From Eubacteriaceae bacterium (GTDB lineage: Bacteria; Bacillota; Clostridia; Eubacteriales; Anaerofustaceae): DNA of 64,000 bases. The stretch covers positions 1-64,000 of the forward strand of contig JAFXKY010000052.1 of NCBI GenBank assembly GCA_017531485.1. Direction: 5' to 3'. The position numbers were made by a program, and so were the translations under genes. Positions 43,537 through 51,588 of this stretch are shown piece after piece (position 1 is the stretch's first letter; each line of letters begins with the position of its first letter). The notes below the pieces were generated by a model. The model saw only the letters and a list, made by a program, of their open reading frames with translations, ran no database searches and was not told the origin of the DNA.

Positions 43537-46278
43537 ATGTTTTTAGTAGCTATCGTTATTCTGGCAATAATTATAGGATTTGTCAGAAAAGGAAATCTCT
43601 CTAATGTAATAAAGGCGGACCTTAAAGTGCCGTTCCTGTTTTTCCTTTCTCTTATCCTGTTTGTGGTTATAGAGGCAGGAAACGCGGCAGGCTGGGCGAT
43701 CGTGGTGGAATATTCATTATGGCTCAGATTTGTTGCTTATCTCGTTTTGATCTCAAGTATATTCTTTAATATTCAGACATTCGACATCTGGCCCCTTCTC
43801 CTTCTCATGGGTACGGTTGCGAACTTTATGGCGATCTTTGCAAACGTCGGAAAAATGCCCGTTTCCGAACAGGCTCTCGCAATCGCGGGAATCGACGTTG
43901 CGGTTGTTGAAGCAAGCAATTATCTCGAAATTGCAAGCTCATCAACGATGTTCTCGTTCCTCGGAAGCAATATCCCCATTCCCCTTCCGGGAATCTTTGC
44001 GCAGGTAATTTCTGTCGGAACGCTCCTCGTGGGACTCGGCGCATTCGGATATATTCAGGAACTCATGCTCGGAAAGATCGTTCCCATTGTTGACGAAGAT
44101 GATGAAGAAGATGAGGATGATATTGATGAAGTGACGGAAGAGATAACCGAAGCTGCTAAGGAAGAACCTCAGGAAGAAAAGGAAGAAGTATCAGAGATCT
44201 TTGACGAAGAAGTGAAGGAAGTTATTCTGGAAACAGTTGAAGAAAATGCCGCAGCGGAAGCAGAAGTCATCGAAGTTGTTCAGGCTGAGGAAACTGTTGA
44301 AGAAGCCGAAGATGATACGGATGATTACGAAGACTATGACGATTATTTCGATTATGACGACGAAGAAGACGAAACTCCGTCCGATCTTTTCAAGGATGTT
44401 GACGAACAGTTCGCTTCACCCATCGTGATCGAAGAAGATATCGTCGAAGTTACTGTCGACGAAGAAATTCCCGACTTTGAAGAAATAATCGAAGATTCTG
44501 CTGTTGAAGAAGCTGTCATTGAAGAAGTTGTTGAAGAAGCGGCTGAAGAGGAAGTAACTGACGAACCGGTCGTTGAAGAAGTTGTCGAAGAATACATTTC
44601 TGCTCCGGAAGTTACATACGACGAAGTTCAGGAAATTGCGGAAGTTGAAGAAATAATCGTTGTTGCTGACGACGTAAACGATGCTCTGACGGAAGAAGTC
44701 ATCGAAGAGATCATCGATGAAGTCCACGAAGAAGTTATCGAAACGATAGAAGACGAAGAACTCGCGGAAGAACTTGAAGAAGTAACTCAGGATATTATCG
44801 AAGAAGTTGCGGAAGATGAACTCGAAACAGAAATCGAATACGAAGCTGAGGAAGAGATCATTGATATCATCGAAGAAACTCCCGTCGAAGTTATCGAAGA
44901 AGCCGTTTCCGAAGAAGTGATCGAAGAAACAGCTCAGGAAGAAAACGACGAACTCGACATCACATTCGATGAAGAAGGCGACTTTGAGATCGTAGGTCTT
45001 GATGATTATGAAGATAATTACAGCTTCCTCGTTTCTGATGATGACGAAGACGGATTCTCATTTGAAGAACCGGCTGTGGTTGAAGAAACTGCGTCAGAAG
45101 AACCCAATCAGGAAGAACCGGAAGACGATGAATTCGCGGATGACGAAGAGTATGATCCGGAACTCGAAGCTATCTTTGATGCGATCCGTTCATCAATCGA
45201 CGACAGTGCATCAGCAAGGGATGCGGTCGACTTCGGAAGCGATTTTGACCTGCCCATGAGCGTTGAATACGCAACTGCGGAATCATTCTTTGAAAATATG
45301 GACAGCGCGGAAGAAGATGACGAACCGATGATCACTCTCGACGACATTCAGCCCGTTGAACCTGAGGAAGATATCGTGATCGAACCGATCATTGAAGATA
45401 TTGTTGAAGACGTGGCAGAAGATGTGGTTATCGAAGAAGCTGCGGAAGTGATCGAAGAAACCGTTGAAGAAACCGTTGAAGAAACCGTAGTCGAACCGGT
45501 CGTTGAGGAAATGATCGAAGAGGCTGTTATTGAAGAGATCGTTCCGGAAGTTGAAGAAGAGGTCATCACTGCAGAAGAACCTGTTGAAGAAGTTGTCTCC
45601 GAAGAGATTATCGAAGACGTTATTATCGAAGAACCCATCGTTGAAGACGTGGTTGAAGAAGATATTGTTGACGAACCGGTGATCGAAGATGTTATTATCG
45701 CAGAAGTGCCGGAAGAAGCCGTTGAAGAAACTATCATCGACGAACCTGCCATTGAAAAGATCATCGAAGAGATCATCTCTCAGGGCAAAGAAGAACCGGT
45801 TATCGAGATCTCAGACGACGACCTCTCTCATATCATCGACGAGATCATGGAAGATACATCATTCGGCGCAGTAAAAGAAGAAAAAGCCGAAGTCGAAGAA
45901 ATCGTATCTGAACCGACTGTTGAAGATATCGGACTTGATGATATTATCGACATCATTTCTGACGACATCGACATCGAAATCTCTGCAGAACCTGTTGAAG
46001 ACGTCGTTGAAGACATCGTTCTTCAGGAAGACAAGGCTGTTGAAGAAGCAGTCAGGGAAGTTATCGAAACGGCAGAAAAAGACGAAGCTCAGTCCGACAG
46101 CCAGTATATTATCGTTGACGGCAAGATAGTGGAAAACCCGAATTACAAATTCCGCAAGAGCGCGAAAAACCGCTTCGCGGATAAGGATGAGGCTCTCTTT
46201 ACGGAAGCATCCTCAAGAAGACGCAGACGTGAAGGCGGCAGAAGATCCACATTCGAAATCAAGGATGATGAAGAATAA
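43537..46278 (+). CDS. DUF5317-like membrane protein with giant acidic repeat tail
   Basis: The 913-residue protein falls into three parts. Residues 1-185 contain five or six TM segments, with GNLSNVIKADLK, PLLLLMGTVANFMAIFANVGKMPVS and LPGI, a pattern like DUF5317. Residues about 190-860 are almost wholly Glu, Val, Ile, Ala and Asp, with irregular repeats of VEEVIEE, EEPVVEE and IIEDVVED, interrupted by short segments such as DDYEDNYSFLVSDD. The C-terminal 45 residues are basic, with five consecutive Arg. No function is known. The start is the ATG at 43537 because GGAAGG lies 6 bases before it. It may be a membrane-anchored polyanionic scaffold. Confidence 0.8.
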   Translation: MFLVAIVILAIIIGFVRKGNLSNVIKADLKVPFLFFLSLILFVVIEAGNAAGWAIVVEYSLWLRFVAYLVLISSIFFNIQTFDIWPLLLLMGTVANFMAIFANVGKMPVSEQALAIAGIDVAVVEASNYLEIASSSTMFSFLGSNIPIPLPGIFAQVISVGTLLVGLGAFGYIQELMLGKIVPIVDEDDEEDEDDIDEVTEEITEAAKEEPQEEKEEVSEIFDEEVKEVILETVEENAAAEAEVIEVVQAEETVEEAEDDTDDYEDYDDYFDYDDEEDETPSDLFKDVDEQFASPIVIEEDIVEVTVDEEIPDFEEIIEDSAVEEAVIEEVVEEAAEEEVTDEPVVEEVVEEYISAPEVTYDEVQEIAEVEEIIVVADDVNDALTEEVIEEIIDEVHEEVIETIEDEELAEELEEVTQDIIEEVAEDELETEIEYEAEEEIIDIIEETPVEVIEEAVSEEVIEETAQEENDELDITFDEEGDFEIVGLDDYEDNYSFLVSDDDEDGFSFEEPAVVEETASEEPNQEEPEDDEFADDEEYDPELEAIFDAIRSSIDDSASARDAVDFGSDFDLPMSVEYATAESFFENMDSAEEDDEPMITLDDIQPVEPEEDIVIEPIIEDIVEDVAEDVVIEEAAEVIEETVEETVEETVVEPVVEEMIEEAVIEEIVPEVEEEVITAEEPVEEVVSEEIIEDVIIEEPIVEDVVEEDIVDEPVIEDVIIAEVPEEAVEETIIDEPAIEKIIEEIISQGKEEPVIEISDDDLSHIIDEIMEDTSFGAVKEEKAEVEEIVSEPTVEDIGLDDIIDIISDDIDIEISAEPVEDVVEDIVLQEDKAVEEAVREVIETAEKDEAQSDSQYIIVDGKIVENPNYKFRKSAKNRFADKDEALFTEASSRRRRREGGRRSTFEIKDDEE

Positions 46279-46288
46279 TTATAAAGAC

Positions 46289-46317
46289 AAAGACAGGCGA
46301 AAGCCCGTCTTTTTTAT
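46289..46317 (+). terminator. Terminator after acidic protein gene
   Basis: An AAGAC-A-GGC / GCC-C-GTCTT stem with GAAA loop and a T run follows the stop by 11 bases. Confidence 0.75.
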
Positions 46318-46398
46318 GCGATGATTTTAACCAGATTCAGATTAAAACAGTACCTTTGCTGAAAATCATGCTATTATATGTGAAAAAGGAGAATTTTT

Positions 46399-46641
46399 AT
46401 GGGTGAAGAATCAAATAAATGGATGGATAACCTGATGTATAACATTACATATCTCAGGAAATCTCTCGGATTGTCTGAAAAACAAATGGCAGATATTCCC
46501 GGCATAGGGGGCGGCAGCCTGAAGAAGATCGAAAAGGGGATATTTCCCGAAAGGATGAGTGTCGAAGTCCTGCACAGGATAAAGACAAATTTCTGCAGAA
46601 GTTCAGATGATTTTTCAGAAGGCAAGTTCGGGGAAATCTGA
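46399..46641 (+). CDS. Small helix-turn-helix protein
   Basis: This 80-residue protein has an XRE-like helix-turn-helix: NITYLRKSLGLSEKQMADIPGI (helices 1-2) and GGGSLKKIEKGIFPERMSVEVL (helix 3 onward). The turn region GIGGG is unusual. It could be a small DNA-binding regulator, target unknown. AAAAGGAG precedes the ATG. Its stop codon directly touches the convergent spoIIP stop, leaving no terminator between them. Confidence 0.72.
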   Translation: MGEESNKWMDNLMYNITYLRKSLGLSEKQMADIPGIGGGSLKKIEKGIFPERMSVEVLHRIKTNFCRSSDDFSEGKFGEI

Positions 46642-47610
46642 TCATTCCCCCTGACTTGCCGTAATGACCTCACCGAGGCTTCTTCCGAGATATACCGCCG
46701 CGCATCTCGCTTCTGCCACCGTCGTCAGGTTGCTGCCTACTTCGAACAACATGGAGTTGGGGCGGAATTCGAGGTTGTACTTATACGGGCGGTCCATATT
46801 GCGTCTGAAAAGACCGGGGTAAAGCTCGTTCATCTTCTTTTGCAGGGTGCTTCCGAAGGCTCTCATATTGTCTATATACTTACTTTTCGTACTCATTACA
46901 AACATTATACTTGCGCATTTCTGCCCGTTTATTTCCGTCAGATAGACCTGTCTGTTTGCTTCGTTGTTGGCGAGTCCGTCGCGGTGGATATCGAAGATGT
47001 ATTCTATGGAAGGATATTTCTCGACGGCGGCTTTTGCGACGTCGTAGGAGCGGTCGTACGCGGAGTCATAGGGTTGATCGAGGATCTTGGTTATGTGCAG
47101 GACCTGGATTCCGTATTCATCATGCAAAACTTCCGAAACGATGCTTCCCACTGACAGGAGGTTTTTATTTTTGTCCGTACTTCTCCAGCTCGACGGTTTT
47201 TCGCCTTCCTTCATAAGGTAGCTTTCCGTTGTGTGGGTGTGATAGATGAGAACTTTCGGCTGTCCGCTATGAAGATCTTCGGAGTTTATTGCGGACAGGT
47301 CGGAATATTTCGATGTGTCGCTGTCGGCAGTGGGGGAATTATCGTCTATTATATCTGCGGTGCCGCTTATTGGGGAGGATGGCTGCCTGTAAGAAAGCAT
47401 GGATATATTCGGCGACAATACATTCATCCCCACATAATCCGAAAGGCTCATGCTTGTCTTTTCTTTCGGTACAGAAAAGCTTGCATCAATGGCACGGATC
47501 GAAATATCTTTCATGACTTCTTCCCACGCATCCGGATCGGAAACGCTCATGGGGATGTTAAGGAGTATTACCGCGAGGAGTAAATATGTATAACTGTATC
47601 TTCTTTTCAT
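46642..47610 (-). CDS. spoIIP: Stage II sporulation protein P
   Basis: SpoIIP is a peptidoglycan amidase and endopeptidase that, with SpoIID, drives engulfment of the forespore. The 322-residue protein has an N-terminal TM anchor (about 7-22) and a linker. The catalytic domain starts at VLIYHTHTTESY, which holds the conserved His pair, with FDIHRDGLAN and NLEFRPNSMLFEVGSNLTTVAEA carrying the metal-binding Glu. GAGGA precedes the ATG. It usually follows gpr; no gpr is here. Together with a broken sigG it bears on whether this strain can sporulate. Confidence 0.94.
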   Translation of the reverse strand: MKRRYSYTYLLLAVILLNIPMSVSDPDAWEEVMKDISIRAIDASFSVPKEKTSMSLSDYVGMNVLSPNISMLSYRQPSSPISGTADIIDDNSPTADSDTSKYSDLSAINSEDLHSGQPKVLIYHTHTTESYLMKEGEKPSSWRSTDKNKNLLSVGSIVSEVLHDEYGIQVLHITKILDQPYDSAYDRSYDVAKAAVEKYPSIEYIFDIHRDGLANNEANRQVYLTEINGQKCASIMFVMSTKSKYIDNMRAFGSTLQKKMNELYPGLFRRNMDRPYKYNLEFRPNSMLFEVGSNLTTVAEARCAAVYLGRSLGEVITASQGE

Positions 47611-47629
47611 AGTTCCTCTTTTCTTTTTG

Positions 47630-47657
47630 TTGACAGATTGGATTTTAGTGATATAAT
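47630..47657 (+). promoter_or_regulatory. Strong promoter upstream of a structured RNA
   Basis: TTGACA, 16 bases, TATAAT. It reads toward rpsT but lies 200 bases upstream of it, and the rpsT gene has a second, closer promoter. Confidence 0.7.
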
Positions 47658-47663
47658 ATATGT

Positions 47664-47810
47664 ATATGCCGCTTCATTCGGTTTAAGCATTACAATAGCT
47701 CGTCGTAAGGTAAAATAAAGTCCTTTTGGTGACAGGACTTTAACGTGTCTCAGATTTTGTTTTACGAGGGGCAGAATGGGTGTGTAATATTGTAAAAAAG
47801 TGCATTTTTT
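47664..47810 (+). ncRNA. Structured RNA, candidate small RNA or rpsT leader
   Basis: No reading frame is present. The region folds into a continuous 14-bp helix (47703-47716 with 47754-47767, three G-U pairs). The helix encloses an 8-bp hairpin (47717-47724 with 47734-47741) and a 12-base single-stranded stretch. An outer 7-bp helix (47673-47679 with 47774-47780) surrounds it across a large asymmetric internal loop. A weak AAAAA-TGCA-TTTTT terminator-like element lies at about 47795-47810. No known RNA family is recognised. Both ends are estimates. Confidence 0.5.
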
Positions 47811-47812
47811 GC

Positions 47813-47841
47813 TTGCATTTAAGCCGGATTAGTGGTAGAAT
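47813..47841 (+). promoter_or_regulatory. Proximal promoter of rpsT
   Basis: TTGCAT, 17 bases, TAGAAT, ending 35 bases before the rpsT start. Confidence 0.65.
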
Positions 47842-47876
47842 TATTTCTGCTTGAAGTTTAATAGGAGGTGACTGTC

Positions 47877-48140
47877 TTGGCTAATATTAAGTCAGCAAAG
47901 AAAAGAGCGCTCACCAGTGAAAAGAAAAGACTTTCTAATAGAATGGTGAAGACAAACTTAAAAACTGTGGAAAAACAGTTTCTTGCAGCTGTTGAAAGCG
48001 GAGATGTAGAAGCTGCTACACTCGCTTGCAAGGAAGCTACAAAGAAATATGATATGGCTGCTACCAAGGGTGTTATTCACAAGAACGCAGCTGATAGAAA
48101 AAAAGCTCAGTTCGCAAAGAAATTAGCAACAATCGCATAA
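47877..48140 (+). CDS. rpsT: 30S ribosomal protein S20
   Basis: This 87-residue primary 16S-binding protein is basic and helical, beginning (M)ANIKSAKKRALTSEKKR as in nearly all S20 proteins. That conserved beginning fixes the start at the TTG at 47877, with a strong AGGAGG 8 bases before it; an upstream in-frame GTG overlaps the ribosome site. A rare start codon in rpsT is also known in Escherichia coli (UUG), where it takes part in autoregulation. Confidence 0.96.
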   Translation: MANIKSAKKRALTSEKKRLSNRMVKTNLKTVEKQFLAAVESGDVEAATLACKEATKKYDMAATKGVIHKNAADRKKAQFAKKLATIA

Positions 48141-48146
48141 TAAATT

Positions 48147-48177
48147 AACCTTGGAGTATACTCTTCAAGGTTTTTTT
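48147..48177 (+). terminator. Terminator of rpsT
   Basis: An AACCTTG / CAAGGTT stem with a T run. Confidence 0.85.
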
Positions 48178-48229
48178 ATTACATTCAGGATGATAATGGC
48201 AGAATCCTGCTTTATAAATAAAGATAAAT

Positions 48230-48643
48230 ATGACAGAAAAAGAATTGTATTACGGGGACAGCACGTTTGTTTACGGCATCGGGTGCGATGTTTTTGACCT
48301 GAGGCGGCTGGAAGGGATGAGTGAAGAAAAACTTTCTCTTATGGGAAAAAGGATATTTCACGACGAAGAGATAAGGGAATTTGAGCTCGCAGGCGACAAG
48401 GCCCGCTTTCTTGCCGTCAGGTTCTCACTCAAGGAGAGCATAGCCAAATCCGTAAAAACAGGCTTCAGAGGCTTTTCAATGCGGGATATGCGCATCATAA
48501 AGACGGAGCTTGGTGCGCCTGAGGTATTGTGTTACGGAAGATTTAAAGATATAATATATGAAAAGGGCATCGTTAAAATTGAGGTTTCCGTTTCTCATGA
48601 CGGAGGACTTGTGTTTACGAATGCGATAGCACTGAAAAAATAA
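48230..48643 (+). CDS. acpS: Holo-ACP synthase-like 4'-phosphopantetheinyl transferase
   Basis: This enzyme transfers phosphopantetheine from CoA to acyl carrier protein. The 137-residue protein has the metal-binding Asp in YGIGCDVFDLRRL and the second motif RFSLKESIAKSVKTG, with Glu and Lys as in AcpS. The VSVSHDGGLVFTNAIA end also fits. The sequence around the first motif is divergent from the common GIDIVEI, so specificity for a non-standard carrier protein is possible. The ribosome site is weak. fmdE follows after a short gap. Confidence 0.85.
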   Translation: MTEKELYYGDSTFVYGIGCDVFDLRRLEGMSEEKLSLMGKRIFHDEEIREFELAGDKARFLAVRFSLKESIAKSVKTGFRGFSMRDMRIIKTELGAPEVLCYGRFKDIIYEKGIVKIEVSVSHDGGLVFTNAIALKK

Positions 48644-48657
48644 GAAGGAGATAAACA

Positions 48658-49044
48658 ATGGACGAAAAATTATTGGAAAGAGCAGAAGAGTTTCACGGTC
48701 ATATGTGCGGAGGGCTTACTATCGGTCTTCGTACGGGACTTCTCGCGCAGAAATTATTCAGCGAAATTTCATTCAGAAACGCTGAGATCATCGTTACTTC
48801 AAAGACTTCAGCATGCCCCAAAGACGGGCTTATGGTAGTTCTCGGCGTCCGCCCGGACAACAGAACACTTGAAATCAATCCGGATCTTGACTGCGATTAT
48901 AAGTTTTATGACATTATTGATGAAAAGACAGTAAAAGTATTCATGAAAGAGCTTCCGGAAGGCGTTACAAGAGAACAGAGCGCGAAGTTTTACCGCGAAG
49001 CTGAAGATGAAGCGATCTTCAGATGGGAAATAATTGAAGAATAA
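48658..49044 (+). CDS. FmdE-family protein
   Basis: The 128-residue protein resembles the N-terminal domain of formylmethanofuran dehydrogenase subunit E: FHGHMCGGLTIGLRTG (12-27), with a metal-binding His and Cys, and TSKTSACPKDGLMVVLG. In non-methanogens these proteins are of unknown function and are sometimes linked to molybdenum or tungsten enzymes. It lacks the C-terminal zinc ribbon of full-length FmdE. A strong AGAAGGAG site precedes the ATG. It overlaps comF by about 11 bases. Confidence 0.85.
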   Translation: MDEKLLERAEEFHGHMCGGLTIGLRTGLLAQKLFSEISFRNAEIIVTSKTSACPKDGLMVVLGVRPDNRTLEINPDLDCDYKFYDIIDEKTVKVFMKELPEGVTREQSAKFYREAEDEAIFRWEIIEE

Positions 49045-49774
49045 TTTCTCCGGATTGAAAGAGCAGCTCCTGTCAGCAATATTTCCCAAAGGTGGAAGCT
49101 GTGCGGGATGCGGCAGGATACTTTTTCATGAAGACATTTTGTGTGATAAATGCAGCAACGATCTCCCCGAAGCGGAATTTTTCTGCGAAAGGTGCGGAAG
49201 GCTGATACGGGAAAAGGGAGTATGTGCCGGATGCGTTGACGGAATAAGCAAGTGGGACATGGCGTATTGTCTGTATGAATATTCTTTCCCTGCGGATGAG
49301 ATGATAATAAACATGAAATATCACTCAAAGCCGTATCTTTCGGAATATCTTGGCAGAAAGCTTGGAGAGATGCTGAAGAAAAAGGTGAAAGAGAAAGAAT
49401 TTGACGTCATTACTTTTATCCCATCGGCCGCTGAAAGGCTTTCAGAGCGCGGATATAATCAGGCGGAGCTTCTTGCGGAGGAAGTGGGGAAAGTGATGAA
49501 TATCCCCGTCAGAACGCTTATCGGGACGGAAGATACACCGCATCAGGTGGGACTTGCTGCCGCTGAGAGATACAAGAACGCCCGTGACAGATTCTCATTT
49601 GTGGAAAGTGGGGATATCTCCAAAATGAAGATAATCCTCATCGACGACGTTATGACAACAGGCGCGACTATGGCCGCGGCGTCGGAGGTCTTAAGGGAGA
49701 ATGGATGTGAGTATATTCTCGCAGCGACGGTTGCCCAGACTTTGTCGGAAGTGGTAAAAGAAGGGGACGTGTAA
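49034..49774 (+). CDS. comF: ComF-family phosphoribosyltransferase-like protein
   Basis: This 246-residue ComF homolog has an N-terminal zinc-finger region with Cys pairs (CAGCGRILFHEDILCDKC and CERCGR...CAGC) and a PRT domain with the PRPP-binding IILIDDVMTTGATMAAA loop. ComF acts in DNA uptake in competent bacteria but is widespread without competence. The start is most likely the TTG at 49034, within the end of fmdE, preceded by GGGA; a TTG at 49055 is an alternative. The coupling suggests co-expression with fmdE. Confidence 0.88.
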   Translation: MKNNFSGLKEQLLSAIFPKGGSCAGCGRILFHEDILCDKCSNDLPEAEFFCERCGRLIREKGVCAGCVDGISKWDMAYCLYEYSFPADEMIINMKYHSKPYLSEYLGRKLGEMLKKKVKEKEFDVITFIPSAAERLSERGYNQAELLAEEVGKVMNIPVRTLIGTEDTPHQVGLAAAERYKNARDRFSFVESGDISKMKIILIDDVMTTGATMAAASEVLRENGCEYILAATVAQTLSEVVKEGDV

Positions 49775-49775
49775 A

Positions 49776-50393
49776 ATGGCGGAAAACAGATTCGAGATGA
49801 TGAGGGATTACTGGCGGAATGAATTCCTGAAACTTGATCATGACGAACTCATAAGCCGTTTCGGGCTTGAGTGTGACGGAGAGAAGATATATATTACATA
49901 TTATTCCCGCAAGTACTTTATTGATCTTACAGACGGTTACATTGCCGAGGTCGGTCATTCCGAAAACGAAGTGCCGTTCGGGCCGCTGATGAGCATATAT
50001 CACCTGTTTTATTTCTCAAAGCCTCATGCGAAGGTCAGGGGAGAGTTTGTGCCGTTTCGGAATGTAAAAAACGCATCGCCCTTTGCTCCGAATTTCGAAA
50101 AGTCCGTCAGGGAAGGCCTTGCCGCAAAGTTTGACGGAAAGAAAGATCTTCTCATTTCTGCCTGCGAAAAGCTCGGCGGAAGGAAGATACCGCAGGGGGA
50201 TGTGGGGTATATATTTTATGCGTTCGAGGAGATAATGCCGGTCATGATGGTGTTCTGGGACGGGGATGACGAATTTCCTGCTCAGGCCAATATTCTCTTT
50301 GATGCGGACATCACGGATTTCCTTCACGAAGAGACCGTCTGCTGTATCGGCGGAGATCTTATAGACAGACTTGTGGAAATGTCAGGAATGTAA
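49776..50393 (+). CDS. DUF3786 protein
   Basis: The 205-residue protein matches the DUF3786 pattern: an N-terminal helix with RDYWRNEF, a beta region with YYSRKYFIDLTDG, GPLMSIYHLFYF, and MPVMMVFWDGDDEFPAQANILFD near the end. The family occurs in anaerobes near corrinoid or Fe-S methyltransferase genes, but no function is assigned. It begins one base after the comF stop. The last gene of the acpS-fmdE-comF run, it is followed by a terminator. Confidence 0.85.
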   Translation: MAENRFEMMRDYWRNEFLKLDHDELISRFGLECDGEKIYITYYSRKYFIDLTDGYIAEVGHSENEVPFGPLMSIYHLFYFSKPHAKVRGEFVPFRNVKNASPFAPNFEKSVREGLAAKFDGKKDLLISACEKLGGRKIPQGDVGYIFYAFEEIMPVMMVFWDGDDEFPAQANILFDADITDFLHEETVCCIGGDLIDRLVEMSGM

Positions 50394-50398
50394 TATAA

Positions 50399-50426
50399 GG
50401 CCTGTGAAAAAAAACAGGCTTTTTTG
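50399..50426 (+). terminator. Terminator after DUF3786 gene
   Basis: A GCCTGT...ACAGGC stem with A-rich loop and T run. Confidence 0.8.
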
Positions 50427-50512
50427 TTTTGCGAATTCATCATTTTTAAGTGTATTTTATTAATGTAAACGTTTTCTCATCAAATTTTAATAATTCTTTG
50501 GGGTACAAAATA

Positions 50513-50541
50513 TTGACAGGAAAGGCAATTTCATATATGCT
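50513..50541 (+). promoter_or_regulatory. Promoter of hypothetical membrane-anchored protein
   Basis: TTGACA, 17 bases, TATGCT, about 40 bases before the start codon. Confidence 0.65.
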
Positions 50542-50581
50542 GTAACTACAAAGATATTTTGAATCTAAAAGGAGAAAAGCT

Positions 50582-51547
50582 ATGAAACTGACAAAAGGAA
50601 TGAAGATATTCTGGATATTCATCGCAGTCGGACTGGTATTCAGTATGATCATGGTAGTTGCCGGAGACAATCCGTTTTTGTTCAGCAACTATCAGTTGGA
50701 AAAAGAGTTTGATGAAGAATATATCGGTGAAATGGCAGATGTGATACTTTCAGTGGTTCCGGGAAGTACGGCCGATGAAATGAACGATGCCGTCAAAAGA
50801 GTATGCGACAGGAACATGATCGTAGTTTCTTCTGTGGATTACTCATCTCTTCCCGACGACGAAACTCAATTTTCACACTATGTACCGTATTACGATACGG
50901 TGACCATGGCAGGTATGAAAGATAATTATCCTATAAACAACTTACACGCGGAATTTTACAACGATGAGCTTGCGGTTGTCACATATCGTCTCAACACTTA
51001 TTCTTCAAGGGCGGATAACGGCAGGAAGTCGCTGTGGCGTCAACAGCAGATCATGAGCGGACTTTCTGAAAGTCTTGCTGCGGCGGGATATAAGAAAGTT
51101 GATGATATAAAATATTATGAATGGGAAAGTTCTCTTAATGTCAACGGCGCAGGTTTCGGATGGGTTGAAAAGAATAATGCGATTTACAGCGGAAGTCCTG
51201 TATTTTCCTTATTTTATAGTGGCTATCTGCTTTTTACAGACTACAGCGAGGAAAGCGACAACATGTTAAGCTACTATATGAGTCCGGATGAAGAAAATAT
51301 CATAGCTGTTATTCCGAAGGACCTTTGCGGTGACGAAGAGTGTCTGTATTCACGTGGTTCGCACAGGGATGACAGATATGCGGAAGTTTATGTGATCTGT
51401 TACAACAAAGATATTATCACAAAATTAAAAGATGACGGAGCAGATATTGTGAATCACTATTCACCCGCAGATTCTGTAGAGAATTTCATCCTCATAGATA
51501 AAATGGGAGCGGAAGAATTCTGCAACACATATGAACGGGAAAGATAA
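50582..51547 (+). CDS. Hypothetical membrane-anchored protein
   Basis: The 321-residue protein has an N-terminal TM segment (about 9-29) that is probably an uncleaved signal anchor. The extracytoplasmic part is mixed alpha/beta and Tyr-rich. No motif is recognised. A strong AAAAGGAG site precedes the ATG. It stands alone and is bounded by a strong terminator shared with the pyruvate carboxylase gene. Confidence 0.75.
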   Translation: MKLTKGMKIFWIFIAVGLVFSMIMVVAGDNPFLFSNYQLEKEFDEEYIGEMADVILSVVPGSTADEMNDAVKRVCDRNMIVVSSVDYSSLPDDETQFSHYVPYYDTVTMAGMKDNYPINNLHAEFYNDELAVVTYRLNTYSSRADNGRKSLWRQQQIMSGLSESLAAAGYKKVDDIKYYEWESSLNVNGAGFGWVEKNNAIYSGSPVFSLFYSGYLLFTDYSEESDNMLSYYMSPDEENIIAVIPKDLCGDEECLYSRGSHRDDRYAEVYVICYNKDIITKLKDDGADIVNHYSPADSVENFILIDKMGAEEFCNTYERER

Positions 51548-51553
51548 AACAAA

Positions 51554-51575
51554 AGACTGTGGAAAATTCCACAGT
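51554..51575. terminator. Bidirectional terminator
   Basis: A 10-bp perfect stem GACTGTGGAA / TTCCACAGTC lies between convergent genes, with T-rich sequence on both sides. Confidence 0.85.
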
Positions 51576-51588
51576 CCTTATTTTTTAT

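Noticed and set aside
44352-45776. Long Ser/Thr-rich open frames on the minus strand opposite the acidic protein gene
   Set aside because: They are the mirror of Glu/Val codons (GAA, GAT, GTT) on the coding strand. They lack ribosome sites and have low-complexity content only.
43537-46278. Repeat-rich tail as a CRISPR or tandem DNA repeat array
   Set aside because: The units are irregular at DNA level and keep one reading frame; there is no constant repeat with unique spacers.
47717-47741. 6S RNA, suggested by AAAGTCCT...AGGACTTT
   Set aside because: In 6S RNA these ends close a molecule of about 190 bases; here they form a 25-base hairpin inside another helix. The region is kept as an unnamed structured RNA.
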